Positions 16,030 through 23,084 are shown, counted from the stretch's first letter. The stretch is 33,530 nt of DNA from Candidatus Woesearchaeota archaeon (GCA_016188045.1 JACPIM010000004.1:72493-106022); one strand, 5' to 3'. The notes: a model not told the origin generated them from the letters alone. Translations and numbers: made by a program.

Positions 16030-16305
16030 CTATCTCCTTCTCTTCCTGGAATTCTTAGCTCTTAACTTCACAACTAAATAATATATCACAGCACCTATAA
16101 CGTGTGTGAATATGATTACTAAAACCCAAACAATTTTTTCTAGATCAGATTTAAATTTTCTAGTAATGGCATCAACCAACATCCATATCCAAAAAATAGC
16201 AAACAATAAAAATATTAAAACTCCACCTAAACCAAAACCCATCATTCCAACAAATGGCCCCCACATAGAGTTACCAACTCCACACCCTAAAAAATTATAT
16301 ACCAT
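16030..16305 (-). CDS. PLDc_N-like small membrane protein
   Basis: The 91-residue protein has two membrane segments, at about residues 22-45 and 57-79. FLLFAIFWIWMLVDAITRKF followed by KIVWVLVIIFTHVIGAVIYYLVV is the pattern of the PLDc_N domain: WxxxxVDxxxR, an intervening W, then GAxxYY. This domain is found at the N-terminus of cardiolipin synthases and also alone in many prokaryotes. Here it stands alone with a glycine-rich N-terminus (GPFVGMMGFGLGG) and a basic tail. The role of stand-alone copies is unclear. It converges on gatA. Confidence 0.72.
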   Translation of the reverse strand: MVYNFLGCGVGNSMWGPFVGMMGFGLGGVLIFLLFAIFWIWMLVDAITRKFKSDLEKIVWVLVIIFTHVIGAVIYYLVVKLRAKNSRKRRR

Positions 16306-16416
16306 TAAGTAAAACTGCTATTTTCAGTAGTTTAAAAGATTGCTATAAACTTTAAAGTGATAAAAATTTCAAGTTTAAATAAAAAATATTATAAACATTA
16401 ATATTTTAATGATTTT

Positions 16417-16602
16417 ATGAAAAAAAGATTATACAAATCAAGTAGCAATAAAGTACTTTTTGGAGTTTGTGGCGGCATAGGAGAATATTTAGACATAGAT
16501 CCAACCGTAGTAAGATTATTATGGGTTATTTTCACCGCCCTGTCAATGGGTGCTGGAATTTTAGTCTATATAATCGCAGCATTGATTATACCAAAAAAGT
16601 AA
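16417..16602 (+). CDS. PspC-domain membrane protein
   Basis: The 61-residue protein is a bare PspC domain: MKKRLYKSSSNKVLFGVCGGIGEYLDIDPTVVRLLW followed by one hydrophobic helix and the ending AALIIPKK. The hallmark GVCGGIGEYLDIDPTxVRLLW is complete. PspC proteins sit in the membrane and are linked to envelope stress responses in bacteria; the archaeal role is not known. A TATA-like element lies about 30 bp upstream. The H/ACA guide RNA follows about 40 bp after the stop and has its own promoter-like element. Confidence 0.9.
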   Translation: MKKRLYKSSSNKVLFGVCGGIGEYLDIDPTVVRLLWVIFTALSMGAGILVYIIAALIIPKK

Positions 16603-16644
16603 AAACAAAATCTTTTTAAAACAATCATTAATATTATATCTCAA

Positions 16645-16717
16645 ACCCAGCCCAGTGTGCCATTTATGAATACAGGTTTTACTTGTTATGAATAAGTGGA
16701 TTTAAGAGCTGGGTACA
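16645..16717 (+). ncRNA. H/ACA-box guide sRNA (pseudouridylation guide)
   Basis: The RNA folds into the full archaeal H/ACA plan. Stem P1 is ACCCAGC (16645-16651) with GCTGGGT (16708-16714). The pseudouridylation pocket has an 8-nt left strand (16652-16659) and an 8-nt right strand (16700-16707). Stem P2 is CCATTTAT (16660-16667) with ATAAGTGG (16692-16699). Next come tandem sheared pairs G16668-A16691 and A16669-G16690 of a UGA/GA kink-turn for L7Ae. The apical hairpin is ACAGG-TTTTA-CTTGT. An ACA box (16715-16717) directly follows P1. Pocket to ACA is 15 nt, within the 14-16 nt rule. A TATA-like element at about 16611-16620 would start transcription near 16643. The target is predicted to have UCUUAAAU, then U-N, then CACACUGG. 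It could instead be a leader of the next gene, but the ACA spacing argues for a guide. Confidence 0.78.
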
Positions 16718-16769
16718 TTTTAATAAATAAACACAAATTTTATAAAAGGAGTAACTAAAATTAAATAAA

Positions 16770-17339
16770 ATGCAACAAAAAACAGTCCAACAATACGTTA
16801 CAAAGGATATGACTATGGGGGATATAGTACAAAAATACCCGGCAGCAATAGAAGTAATGCTCTCAAACGGCCTACATTGTATCGGCTGCCATGTTTCTTA
16901 TTGGGAAACTTTAGAACAAGGAACACTAGGCCATGGAATGACAGAGGAGCAGATGAATAAGATGGTAGATGAGATTAATATTGCAATCTCAGAATCAATA
17001 TCTAATACTGAACAAGGAAAACAATTAATTTTAACTAAAAAAGCAACTGACAAATTAAAAAATCTTATCTCAACTCAAAAAAACATAGGGGGACTTAAGA
17101 TAACAGTTTCACCTGGTGGTTGTGCAGGTTATCATTATGATTTTGAATTAACTGATTCTAAAAAGGACAATGATATGATTATAGAAACAGAAGGTGTTAA
17201 AGTTTTCATAGATCAAGAAAGCCTAGATATGATTAAAGGATCAACCATAGATTACGTAGAAGCGTTACAAGGGGCAGGATTTAAAGTTTCTAATCCGCAA
17301 GCAACATCTACTTGTGGTTGCGGACAAAGTTTTTCTTAA
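16770..17339 (+). CDS. DUF1858 - IscA/HesB fusion, putative Fe-S carrier
   Basis: Two domains are joined. Residues about 8-70 are a DUF1858 domain: MTMGDIVQKYPAAIEVM then the CxxC of LHCIGCHVSYWETLEQ (Cys 37 and 40), typical of disulfide or hybrid-cluster-associated small proteins. Residues about 85-189 are an A-type Fe-S carrier. GGLKITVSPGGCAGYHYDFEL holds the first ligand Cys (about 118), and CGCGQSF at the C-terminus holds the two others (about 182 and 184). A-type carriers accept Fe-S clusters and deliver them to apoproteins. The CxxC module may supply electrons or handle sulfur for the cluster; that is inference. The TATA element at about 16735-16745 predicts a short or no leader. A radical SAM protein that needs a 4Fe-4S cluster is encoded 1.7 kb downstream. 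Confidence 0.88.
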   Translation: MQQKTVQQYVTKDMTMGDIVQKYPAAIEVMLSNGLHCIGCHVSYWETLEQGTLGHGMTEEQMNKMVDEINIAISESISNTEQGKQLILTKKATDKLKNLISTQKNIGGLKITVSPGGCAGYHYDFELTDSKKDNDMIIETEGVKVFIDQESLDMIKGSTIDYVEALQGAGFKVSNPQATSTCGCGQSFS

Positions 17340-17360
17340 AATATTAAAATAAAACTAAGT

Positions 17361-17732
17361 TTACCTAACGCATTTTCCGCTATCGCATCCTCGTGCACAT
17401 GTTCCATAGAAAGTAGAAGCAGTCGTGGCTGATCCTGACAAACAGTATTTCTCAGCTATAAAACAGCTAGTCCCTATACAACGTTGAACTTGCATTCGAC
17501 TTGTACCCAAAACACAAGAATCATAGTAGCTAAGATTAGCACCTCTGGGGTTGACATATCCCTTTACATAAATATCCCCTTCTCTAGATCCTCCAGAAAC
17601 ATAATCAGAATCATAACAAGAAAGCGAAGTATTGCCTGTTAAAACACCACTATTATTCAACAATAAAACTCCAACAACACCAATAATAAGAACAACTAAA
17701 ACAGTATTCCAATTAACTTTATTTTCAGCCAT
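17361..17732 (-). CDS. Small membrane-anchored cysteine-rich protein
   Basis: The 123-residue protein has one N-terminal membrane helix (about residues 9-27), a short linker LTGNTSLS and a tail with eight Cys residues (about 39, 73, 85, 90, 97, 112, 116, 121). The order C-YDSD, DIYVKGYV, YDSC, AEKYC, GTCARGCDSGKCV matches the domain in the protein at 448-783, with one extra Cys pair here. I infer a surface-displayed, disulfide-bonded domain. Ligands and partners are unknown. A clear RBS (AAGGAGGT) lies 9 bases before the ATG, so this gene is leadered, unlike many neighbours. It converges on the DUF1858-IscA gene with 21 bp between the stops. Confidence 0.72.
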   Translation of the reverse strand: MAENKVNWNTVLVVLIIGVVGVLLLNNSGVLTGNTSLSCYDSDYVSGGSREGDIYVKGYVNPRGANLSYYDSCVLGTSRMQVQRCIGTSCFIAEKYCLSGSATTASTFYGTCARGCDSGKCVR

Positions 17733-17826
17733 TAAATCTACCTCCTTTTAATTATGTAAATGAAGAGAATTATGAACTATTAATATCTATCTTACAACTG
17801 GGGGGTGACTTTGGTATTTAGTTAAA

Positions 17827-18132
17827 TTAATTAAACAAAACAAGTATAAAACTAGTATTCTTACTAACCTTTATTGAATGAACAACGTTTTTCTTTAAAA
17901 AGATCATAACACCAGACTTCATCTTAATTTCTTCTCCTCCTAAATTAAATATCCCATCTCCTTCCAAAACAAAAACAAAACCTTGTCTAGTAGAGGTATG
18001 TTCTGTTATTTCTGTACCTTCACCAAGACAAAACAAGGTAATATCGTTTTTTTCATCCTTAAAAATCACTTTACTTAATATTCCGCTTTTAGAATACTCT
18101 ATTAATTCTTTAATGTTTTTATAATTCTCCAT
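17827..18132 (-). CDS. Small cupin-domain protein
   Basis: A 101-residue, single-domain cupin. TEHTSTRQGFVFVLEGDGIFNLGGEE covers motif 1, where the second His of HxH is replaced (EHTS), and KSGVMIFLKKNVVHSIKVSKNTSFILVLF covers motif 2 with its His. The metal site is therefore incomplete or differently built. Such small cupins often act as sensors or stabilise an enzyme complex; a substrate cannot be given. The gene lies 78 bp downstream of the TrmB-type regulator gene on the same strand and may be co-transcribed with it. An effector-sensing role beside TrmB is possible but speculative. Confidence 0.75.
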   Translation of the reverse strand: MENYKNIKELIEYSKSGILSKVIFKDEKNDITLFCLGEGTEITEHTSTRQGFVFVLEGDGIFNLGGEEIKMKSGVMIFLKKNVVHSIKVSKNTSFILVLFN

Positions 18133-18210
18133 AAATTAGTGAAATATCCCTCTCTTTTATATTTTACTACCACAGATTTTATAATACAGTAAAAAAATGT
18201 AACAATTAGT

Positions 18211-18930
18211 TTATTTATCGGATAAATTCCATAGATTATCAAAGATACTTTTTTGAGAATCGATCAATATTGGATTGTTCGCTACTTTGATAGCTGTCAA
18301 TTCCGTTCCTAAATTGACAATTAGCAGATTATTTCCGTAAATAAAATAAACACTTTTATGTTCCTCAAATAATAAATTTCTTCTTATTTCGGTAAGATTT
18401 TTCACGTCTTTCTCGAGCATATGCTCTGGTATCTTTTCTCCAATTATGGCCTTCATTTTTATCTTATTAGACGCTCTTTTCTTAGCAAAGTTTGCTGTAA
18501 ATGTTCCAAACAATTCATCTCCCAAGGTACTGCCTCCATAAACGAAAATCTCTTTATAATTCAGGAGGTCAAGAACGGCTTCTTTTATAGCTAACGAACC
18601 CTCAAAAAGCTCTATTTTTGGTTTTCCTACTATCGATTCTGTTATTTTATTCAATTGAGGTAAAATATCCTTAATTATTCTTTCCTTGTCTTTCAGAAGG
18701 TCAATTAAAGAGGAAGGTTTTACAGCTCTAAAATGATATTTTTTATTTTTTACTAATGAAGAAATTATGCCTTTTTTCTTTAAATTTTCTAAAACTTCAT
18801 ATATTGTACTTCTTCTTATATTTGTTAATTCTGATAATCTATTTGCTGTTGTTTCGCCTGCTTTAAGACAAGCTAGGTAGATATCTGCTTCTTTCTCGGA
18901 TAATCCATAGTTTATTAGCTCATTTTTCAT
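18211..18930 (-). CDS. TrmB-family transcriptional regulator
   Basis: The 239-residue protein has the TrmB winged helix at its N-terminus: YGLSEKEADIYLACLKAGETTANRLSEL, the recognition helix NIRRSTIYEVLENLKKKG, and a wing followed by HFRAVKPSSLIDLL. A coiled helix (about 80-110) leads to a C-terminal domain (about 115-235) with IELFEGSLAIKEAVLDLL and VYFIYGNNLLIVNLG, typical of the TrmB C-terminal alpha/beta domain. Two exact 17-bp tandem operators lie immediately upstream of its ATG, between its own TATA element and the start codon, so autorepression is likely. The same intergenic region holds the radical SAM promoter, so it probably controls that gene too. Effector unknown. Confidence 0.87.
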   Translation of the reverse strand: MKNELINYGLSEKEADIYLACLKAGETTANRLSELTNIRRSTIYEVLENLKKKGIISSLVKNKKYHFRAVKPSSLIDLLKDKERIIKDILPQLNKITESIVGKPKIELFEGSLAIKEAVLDLLNYKEIFVYGGSTLGDELFGTFTANFAKKRASNKIKMKAIIGEKIPEHMLEKDVKNLTEIRRNLLFEEHKSVYFIYGNNLLIVNLGTELTAIKVANNPILIDSQKSIFDNLWNLSDK

Positions 18931-18936
18931 TTTGTA

Positions 18937-18970
18937 TTTAGTTTACTAACTATTTTAGTTTACTAACTAT
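18937..18970. promoter_or_regulatory. Tandem 17-bp operators for the TrmB gene
   Basis: TTTAGTTTACTAACTAT occurs twice head to tail without spacer (18937-18953 and 18954-18970). Each unit contains the palindrome TAGTT-TACT-AACTA. The array starts 6 bp upstream of the regulator's ATG and ends at its minus-strand TATA-like element (centre about 18972). Confidence 0.65.
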
Positions 18971-18980
18971 TTAATACTTT

Positions 18981-18995
18981 CGTCAGAAAATGACG
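18981..18995. promoter_or_regulatory. Inverted repeat upstream of the radical SAM promoter
   Basis: CGTCA-GAAAA-TGACG is a perfect 5-bp inverted repeat. It lies just upstream of the TATA element (AAATATAAAAG, about 19000-19010), which is itself about 27 bp before the radical SAM start codon. It is a candidate activator or repressor site distinct from the tandem operators. Confidence 0.35.
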
Positions 18996-19031
18996 ACAAA
19001 AATATAAAAGCCTGTATAGAACGACTGGCGT

Positions 19032-20492
19032 ATGACTAAAATAACATTAGTAAACCCAAATTTGGTAAAGGTTCCAGCTGTAGCTCCAGTTGCTTTAGAT
19101 GTCTTAAATACAGCCTTAAGGTCAGAAGGGCATGAAATTGATTTGTTAGATTTGACTCCTGTAGCCGATAGATATGAACAAGAGATAAACAAGTATTTCT
19201 CTAAGAATAAACCTAATTATGTTGGCATAACTTTTAGAAATGCTTGGGATATGGTATTCACTTCATTTGGATCTGTAAAGGATGACGGTTCCTTTATTCC
19301 TTCCCATGTAGCAGTTGCAAGAATATTACTTCAAAATTTTCCCAGAGATAGAATAATCGCAGGCGGTGTGGGTTTCTCAAGCATTCCTGAATATATGTTG
19401 CAACAAACCGGATTAAAATATGGCGTTGTTGGAGCAGGAGATAAAGTTTTTAGTAGAATCATAGATGCATTCGAAGGAGGAAAATCTCCAAGAGGATTAG
19501 AAGGTTTTGTGGAGGCAGGATATCCTTATATAAGGTCACCAAGAGAAGAGACACTTCCTTTGGTGATTGATAGAACTAATTTTGTTGATAACAAATGGTA
19601 CTTTAGAAATGGCGGACTAGCAGGGTTAAGAACAAGTAACGGATGTAATATGAAATGTACATATTGTATGGAACCTGAGGTTAAAGGAGGAATGTTTTTA
19701 CGAGATGTTAATCATGTTATTGCTGAATTGAATCAATTAATAGAGCAAGGGATCACAGATGTGCATATAATAGATAGTGAAGCAAATATCCCGTTTAGAC
19801 ACTCAAAGGAGATTAAGAGAGCCATAGCTTCAAGAAATTATCCTTCAAGTTTAAGATTATGGGAATATGCTCAAGTATTGCCTTTCGATGAAGAGTATGC
19901 AAAGTTAGCGAGGAAAGCCGGAGTTGCAGGAATATTATTTAGTGCAGATCATATAGAACCCCAGATACTGAAAGCTTTTGGAAAGTGGTATACGGCAGAA
20001 GACATTGCAAGAACTACCAAAATTTGTCAAGATAATGGAATAAAAGTAATGAACGAGTTCCTTTTTGGCATGCCCGGAGAAACTGAAGACAGCATAAAGA
20101 AATCAATAGATTTTATGAGAGAATTAGATCCTTATTTAACCGGAATTACTTTAGGTATAGGAATAACTCCAAGTTCTCCACTTTCTAGAAGCCCTGCAAT
20201 GTTAAGATTCAAAATGATGAATCCAGAAGCAAGAAAGAGAGAAGGACTTTATTGTAATGGGACTCTATTTGCAGATCCCACTTATTTTGTTTCCACAAGT
20301 CTAAAAATTCCTGAGATTTACGATACAATAAGAAATTATGTTGGAAGTGACATTTATCGATTTATGGTTCCAACAGTTCAGAACACATCAAAAACAGATA
20401 ATCAACTTATTAATTCTTCTCGTGTTGAGAAGCTAATCAGAGAAGGAAAAACAGGGGCTTATTGGGCATATTATAGGGATCAATGGAATTAG
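19032..20492 (+). CDS. B12-binding radical SAM protein
   Basis: The protein has 486 residues. The N-terminal part (about 1-165) is a cobalamin-binding-like Rossmann domain: ITLVNPNLVK, DVLNTALRSEGHEIDLLDL, YVGITFRN and DRIIAGGVGFSSIPEYML. The radical SAM core follows with CNMKCTYC (CxxxCxxC, Cys at about 205, 209, 212), preceded by RTSNG. ADHIEPQILKAFGKWYTAEDI and NEFLFGMPGETEDSIKKSIDF are typical later strands of class B enzymes such as B12-dependent methyltransferases and cyclases. The substrate cannot be told. The gene is predicted to be leaderless. It stands divergent from a TrmB regulator across two sets of operators, so its expression is probably condition dependent. Confidence 0.9.
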   Translation: MTKITLVNPNLVKVPAVAPVALDVLNTALRSEGHEIDLLDLTPVADRYEQEINKYFSKNKPNYVGITFRNAWDMVFTSFGSVKDDGSFIPSHVAVARILLQNFPRDRIIAGGVGFSSIPEYMLQQTGLKYGVVGAGDKVFSRIIDAFEGGKSPRGLEGFVEAGYPYIRSPREETLPLVIDRTNFVDNKWYFRNGGLAGLRTSNGCNMKCTYCMEPEVKGGMFLRDVNHVIAELNQLIEQGITDVHIIDSEANIPFRHSKEIKRAIASRNYPSSLRLWEYAQVLPFDEEYAKLARKAGVAGILFSADHIEPQILKAFGKWYTAEDIARTTKICQDNGIKVMNEFLFGMPGETEDSIKKSIDFMRELDPYLTGITLGIGITPSSPLSRSPAMLRFKMMNPEARKREGLYCNGTLFADPTYFVSTSLKIPEIYDTIRNYVGSDIYRFMVPTVQNTSKTDNQLINSSRVEKLIREGKTGAYWAYYRDQWN

Positions 20493-20555
20493 TTTTATTA
20501 ACTGCAACACTTTATTGACATATCTTTATAAATTATAAGTATTATATTTTAATCC

Positions 20556-21926
20556 ATGAAAATAATGATAGGGCTAGAATCACATGTACAACTAGAAAAC
20601 TGTAAAACCAAACTATTTTGTTCTTGCCCAACCTCTGGTTCAGAAATACCAAACACAAGAACTTGCCCTACTTGTTTAGGATTACCTGGTTCTAAACCCT
20701 CATTAAATAAAGAAGCATTAACAGAAGCATTAAAAGTAGCTTTATCATTAAATTGTAAAATAAATTCTTCATTCTTTTTCTCAAGAAAAACATATTTTTA
20801 TAATGATTTGCCAAATAGCTACCAAATAACACAATACGAATTACCGTTATCAGTAAATGGCAAATTAAACAATATAAGAATAAGAAGAATTCATTTAGAA
20901 GAAGACCCTGGAAAATTAATCCATGAAAATAATTACACTTTAATAGATTACAACAGGTCAGGAACACCCCTAATAGAAATAGTAACAGAACCAGACTTTA
21001 CTTCCTTAGAGCAAGTAAGATCTTTCTTGCAAAAATTAACAATTATTTTAGAATATTTAGGAGTTTATACTAGAAAATCAGAGGCATCCTTAAGAACTGA
21101 CGCAAATATTAGTATAGATAATAATCCCAGAGTTGAAATAAAAAACATCACAGGAATAATCGAATTAATCAAAGCACTAGAATATGAAATACAAAGACAA
21201 GTAAAAATAATAAACTCAAAAGAGAAATTAGAGCAACATACAAGAATGTGGGATCCAACAACAAAAACAACAACTTCAGTAAGAACAAAAGAAACTGAAG
21301 AAGATTACGGTTACATCATAGAACCAAATTTAACAAAAATAGAGCTAACAGAAAAACAAATAGAAGAAATAAAGTCTTCTTTGCCAGAACTAGCAGAAGA
21401 AAAAACAAAACGCTTCATTAAACAATATAAAATGAAAGAAGATGACGCAAAGATAATAACCTCAGATTTAACTCTGGCAAACCTCTTTGAAAAGGTAGCA
21501 AAAAAAATAGACCATAAATTAACTACCAGGTGGTTTGTCCGCGAAATACCGAGAATTTTAAATTATAATAAAATAACTTTAGAAGAATGGAAAATAACAG
21601 AGAAGGAATTAACAGAATTATTAGATTTATTAGAAAACAATAAAATAACAGAAACAACCGCCCAAAAAATATTAGAAGAACTATCAAAAAAAATATTCTC
21701 ACCTGAAGAATATGTTAAAAAACAAAATTTAGAATTGTTATCAAGTTCATCAGATATAAAAAAATTGTGTGATGAGGCAATAAGAGAAAATCCTAAAGCA
21801 GTTCAGGATTATAAATCTGGAAATAAAATAGCACTAAACTTTATTTTCGGCCAGGTTATGAAAAAAACAAAAGGAACCGCAGATCCATATAAAGTAAAAG
21901 AAATTTTAAGCAGGAAATTGAGCTAA
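20556..21926 (+). CDS. gatB: Asp/Glu-tRNA amidotransferase subunit B
   Basis: GatB binds the mischarged tRNA and transfers ammonia to it. The cradle domain starts IMIGLESHVQLENCKTKLFC. The zinc site is complete: CSCPTSG and CPTCLGLPGSKPSLN. KTYFYNDLPNSYQITQYELPL, RIHLEEDPGKL and YNRSGTPLIEIVTEPDF are conserved GatB blocks, with the last three forming the active site. The C-terminal helical YqeY domain (about 310-456) reads KIALNFIFGQVMKKTKGTADP. The absence of the GatE-specific YPETD block separates it from the gatE product at 8044. The 456 residues are near the normal GatB size. It stands 4.5 kb from gatCA with its own TATA (about 20524-20535), so the subunits are made from separate transcripts. 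Confidence 0.95.
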   Translation: MKIMIGLESHVQLENCKTKLFCSCPTSGSEIPNTRTCPTCLGLPGSKPSLNKEALTEALKVALSLNCKINSSFFFSRKTYFYNDLPNSYQITQYELPLSVNGKLNNIRIRRIHLEEDPGKLIHENNYTLIDYNRSGTPLIEIVTEPDFTSLEQVRSFLQKLTIILEYLGVYTRKSEASLRTDANISIDNNPRVEIKNITGIIELIKALEYEIQRQVKIINSKEKLEQHTRMWDPTTKTTTSVRTKETEEDYGYIIEPNLTKIELTEKQIEEIKSSLPELAEEKTKRFIKQYKMKEDDAKIITSDLTLANLFEKVAKKIDHKLTTRWFVREIPRILNYNKITLEEWKITEKELTELLDLLENNKITETTAQKILEELSKKIFSPEEYVKKQNLELLSSSSDIKKLCDEAIRENPKAVQDYKSGNKIALNFIFGQVMKKTKGTADPYKVKEILSRKLS

Positions 21927-22295
21927 GAATTTTCTAACAGTATAACCAGAAGCATTTAACTGTTTGGCTTTTTCCCTGGCTTGCGTATATGCTACTAGTG
22001 CCAAATTTTCTATTCCTTGCTTATATCTATCAGGATACTTTTTCTTCATCTTTCTTAAGTTATTTAACTCATCAACTCGTTCAAATAAAGATAAAGCCGC
22101 TTGAAAATTTAAAAAACCAACAGTTTCTTGAGGATGATATGTCATTCTCTCTAATCGACCAGAAGGTTCGCTTTGTAATCTATAAAGTTCCATAATAAAA
22201 TCAGTAACTTCTTCTCTTCTAGTCATACTTGAAAAAACAGGCCCAAGGCCAACGGTTTGTACAATACCTTGAAAAAAATTATAAGCAAAACTCAT
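21906..22295 (-). CDS. Hypothetical protein, third gene of an arginine-rich operon
   Basis: The 129-residue protein is mainly helical. It has a glycine-containing hydrophobic start (NFFQGIVQTVGLGPVFSSM), then charged helices such as REEVTDFIMELYRL and LNFQAALSLFERVDELNNL, and ends QLNASGYTVRKFLAQFPA. No family, signal peptide or catalytic motif is recognised. A very strong RBS (GGGGGAGGG) sits 8-9 bases before the ATG. The start is 1 bp after the stop of the preceding gene, so this is a tight operon. Its 3' end overlaps gatB by 21 bp in convergent orientation. Together with its two partners it is richer in Arg than the lysine-rich neighbours. Confidence 0.65.
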   Translation of the reverse strand: MSFAYNFFQGIVQTVGLGPVFSSMTRREEVTDFIMELYRLQSEPSGRLERMTYHPQETVGFLNFQAALSLFERVDELNNLRKMKKKYPDRYKQGIENLALVAYTQAREKAKQLNASGYTVRKFLAQFPA

Positions 22296-22296
22296 T

Positions 22297-22674
22297 TTAA
22301 GCCCTCCCCCTAGATTTCAAATCTCTTAAAACTAATCTAGCTCTTGCATCGGTATAAACTCTGCCCGCATAAACAGAAAATACTTTTTCAGAGGTCATCT
22401 TATATTTTCTCATCATTCTTTCTAATTTACTTCTCAAATTTTCAGGATTTGCATCGTGCTGATCAAAATATCTCCAAGCCAATTCATGCGCTAAAAAAGG
22501 CCAAACTTTATCCTCACTTAATTGAATTCTCTCTATCTCACTTACTTTTCCATGATAGTCCCTCACAGCCACAGTTACAATCCTTCCCAAGGAAAACTCA
22601 TTAAGAGACCTTAATACATTTCTTACTCCGGCTGTTCTAAAAAGAGCATATCTCATAACAGTATTTTGATTCAT
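22297..22674 (-). CDS. Hypothetical protein, second gene of an arginine-rich operon
   Basis: The 125-residue protein has about 17 Arg against 7 Lys, the reverse of the surrounding genes. It starts RYALFRTAGVRNVLRSLNEF, has a beta-like stretch GRIVTVAVRDYHGKVSEI, and ends with basic helices LRSKLERMMRKYKM and RARLVLRDLKSRGRA. The basic ends would suit nucleic acid binding, but no known fold is recognised. An RBS (TGGAGT) lies 6 bases before the ATG. It is spaced 18 bp from the gene before it and 1 bp from the gene after it, so the three products are probably made together. Confidence 0.65.
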   Translation of the reverse strand: MNQNTVMRYALFRTAGVRNVLRSLNEFSLGRIVTVAVRDYHGKVSEIERIQLSEDKVWPFLAHELAWRYFDQHDANPENLRSKLERMMRKYKMTSEKVFSVYAGRVYTDARARLVLRDLKSRGRA

Positions 22675-22692
22675 TTTAACTCCATAGAAAAA

Positions 22693-22986
22693 TTATCTTC
22701 TCTGTAAAGCTACTTTATACCTCTCAGCAATATACATACAAAATTCTTCTCGACCACCAAGACTTTCTATTCCACCAACATTGCCATCCATAAGCTGATC
22801 AGCTCTACACATACCACACCCATCCATATGTAAAGCAATTTCCTCAAGTACTGTATCAGTTGAAACAGGTAAATCAATTTGATCACCAAGAATACAACTT
22901 ATTTGTACTACATAAGCAATAGTACGCGCATCCAAGGCCAACTCGCACATGAGAGCATTTACTCTTCTTTTTTTATAAACATCCAT
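22693..22986 (-). CDS. Hypothetical protein with CxxC, first gene of an arginine-rich operon
   Basis: The 97-residue, mostly helical protein starts MDVYKKRRVNALMCELALDARTI-like: a basic N-terminus then an alternating helix. It has DGCGMCRADQL (CxxC, about residues 57-60) plus three other Cys residues (near 14, 31 and 83), suggesting a metal site or disulfide. No family is recognised. The RBS (AAGGAG) is 6 bases before the ATG. A TATA element (GGTTTATAAATGG, about 23061-23073) would give a leader of about 55 nt containing the small hairpin CCTAG-AAAA-CTAGG (23007-23020). The operon therefore seems to have its own promoter after the M16 gene. Confidence 0.65.
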   Translation of the reverse strand: MDVYKKRRVNALMCELALDARTIAYVVQISCILGDQIDLPVSTDTVLEEIALHMDGCGMCRADQLMDGNVGGIESLGGREEFCMYIAERYKVALQRR

Positions 22987-23084
22987 TTTTTCTCCTTTTT
23001 AACCAACCTAGAAAACTAGGGGTAATCTAAATAAACCTCAAGTAAAATAAAATCTAAAATAACCATTTATAAACCTATCGTTTT

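Noticed and set aside
20556-21926. Second GatE copy
   Set aside because: The zinc-binding Cys pattern is present and the GatE-specific YPETD block is absent, so it is GatB.
22344-22604. 86-codon plus-strand ORF opposite the arginine-rich operon
   Set aside because: It is antisense to an ORF with an RBS and tight operon spacing, and has no own start signals.
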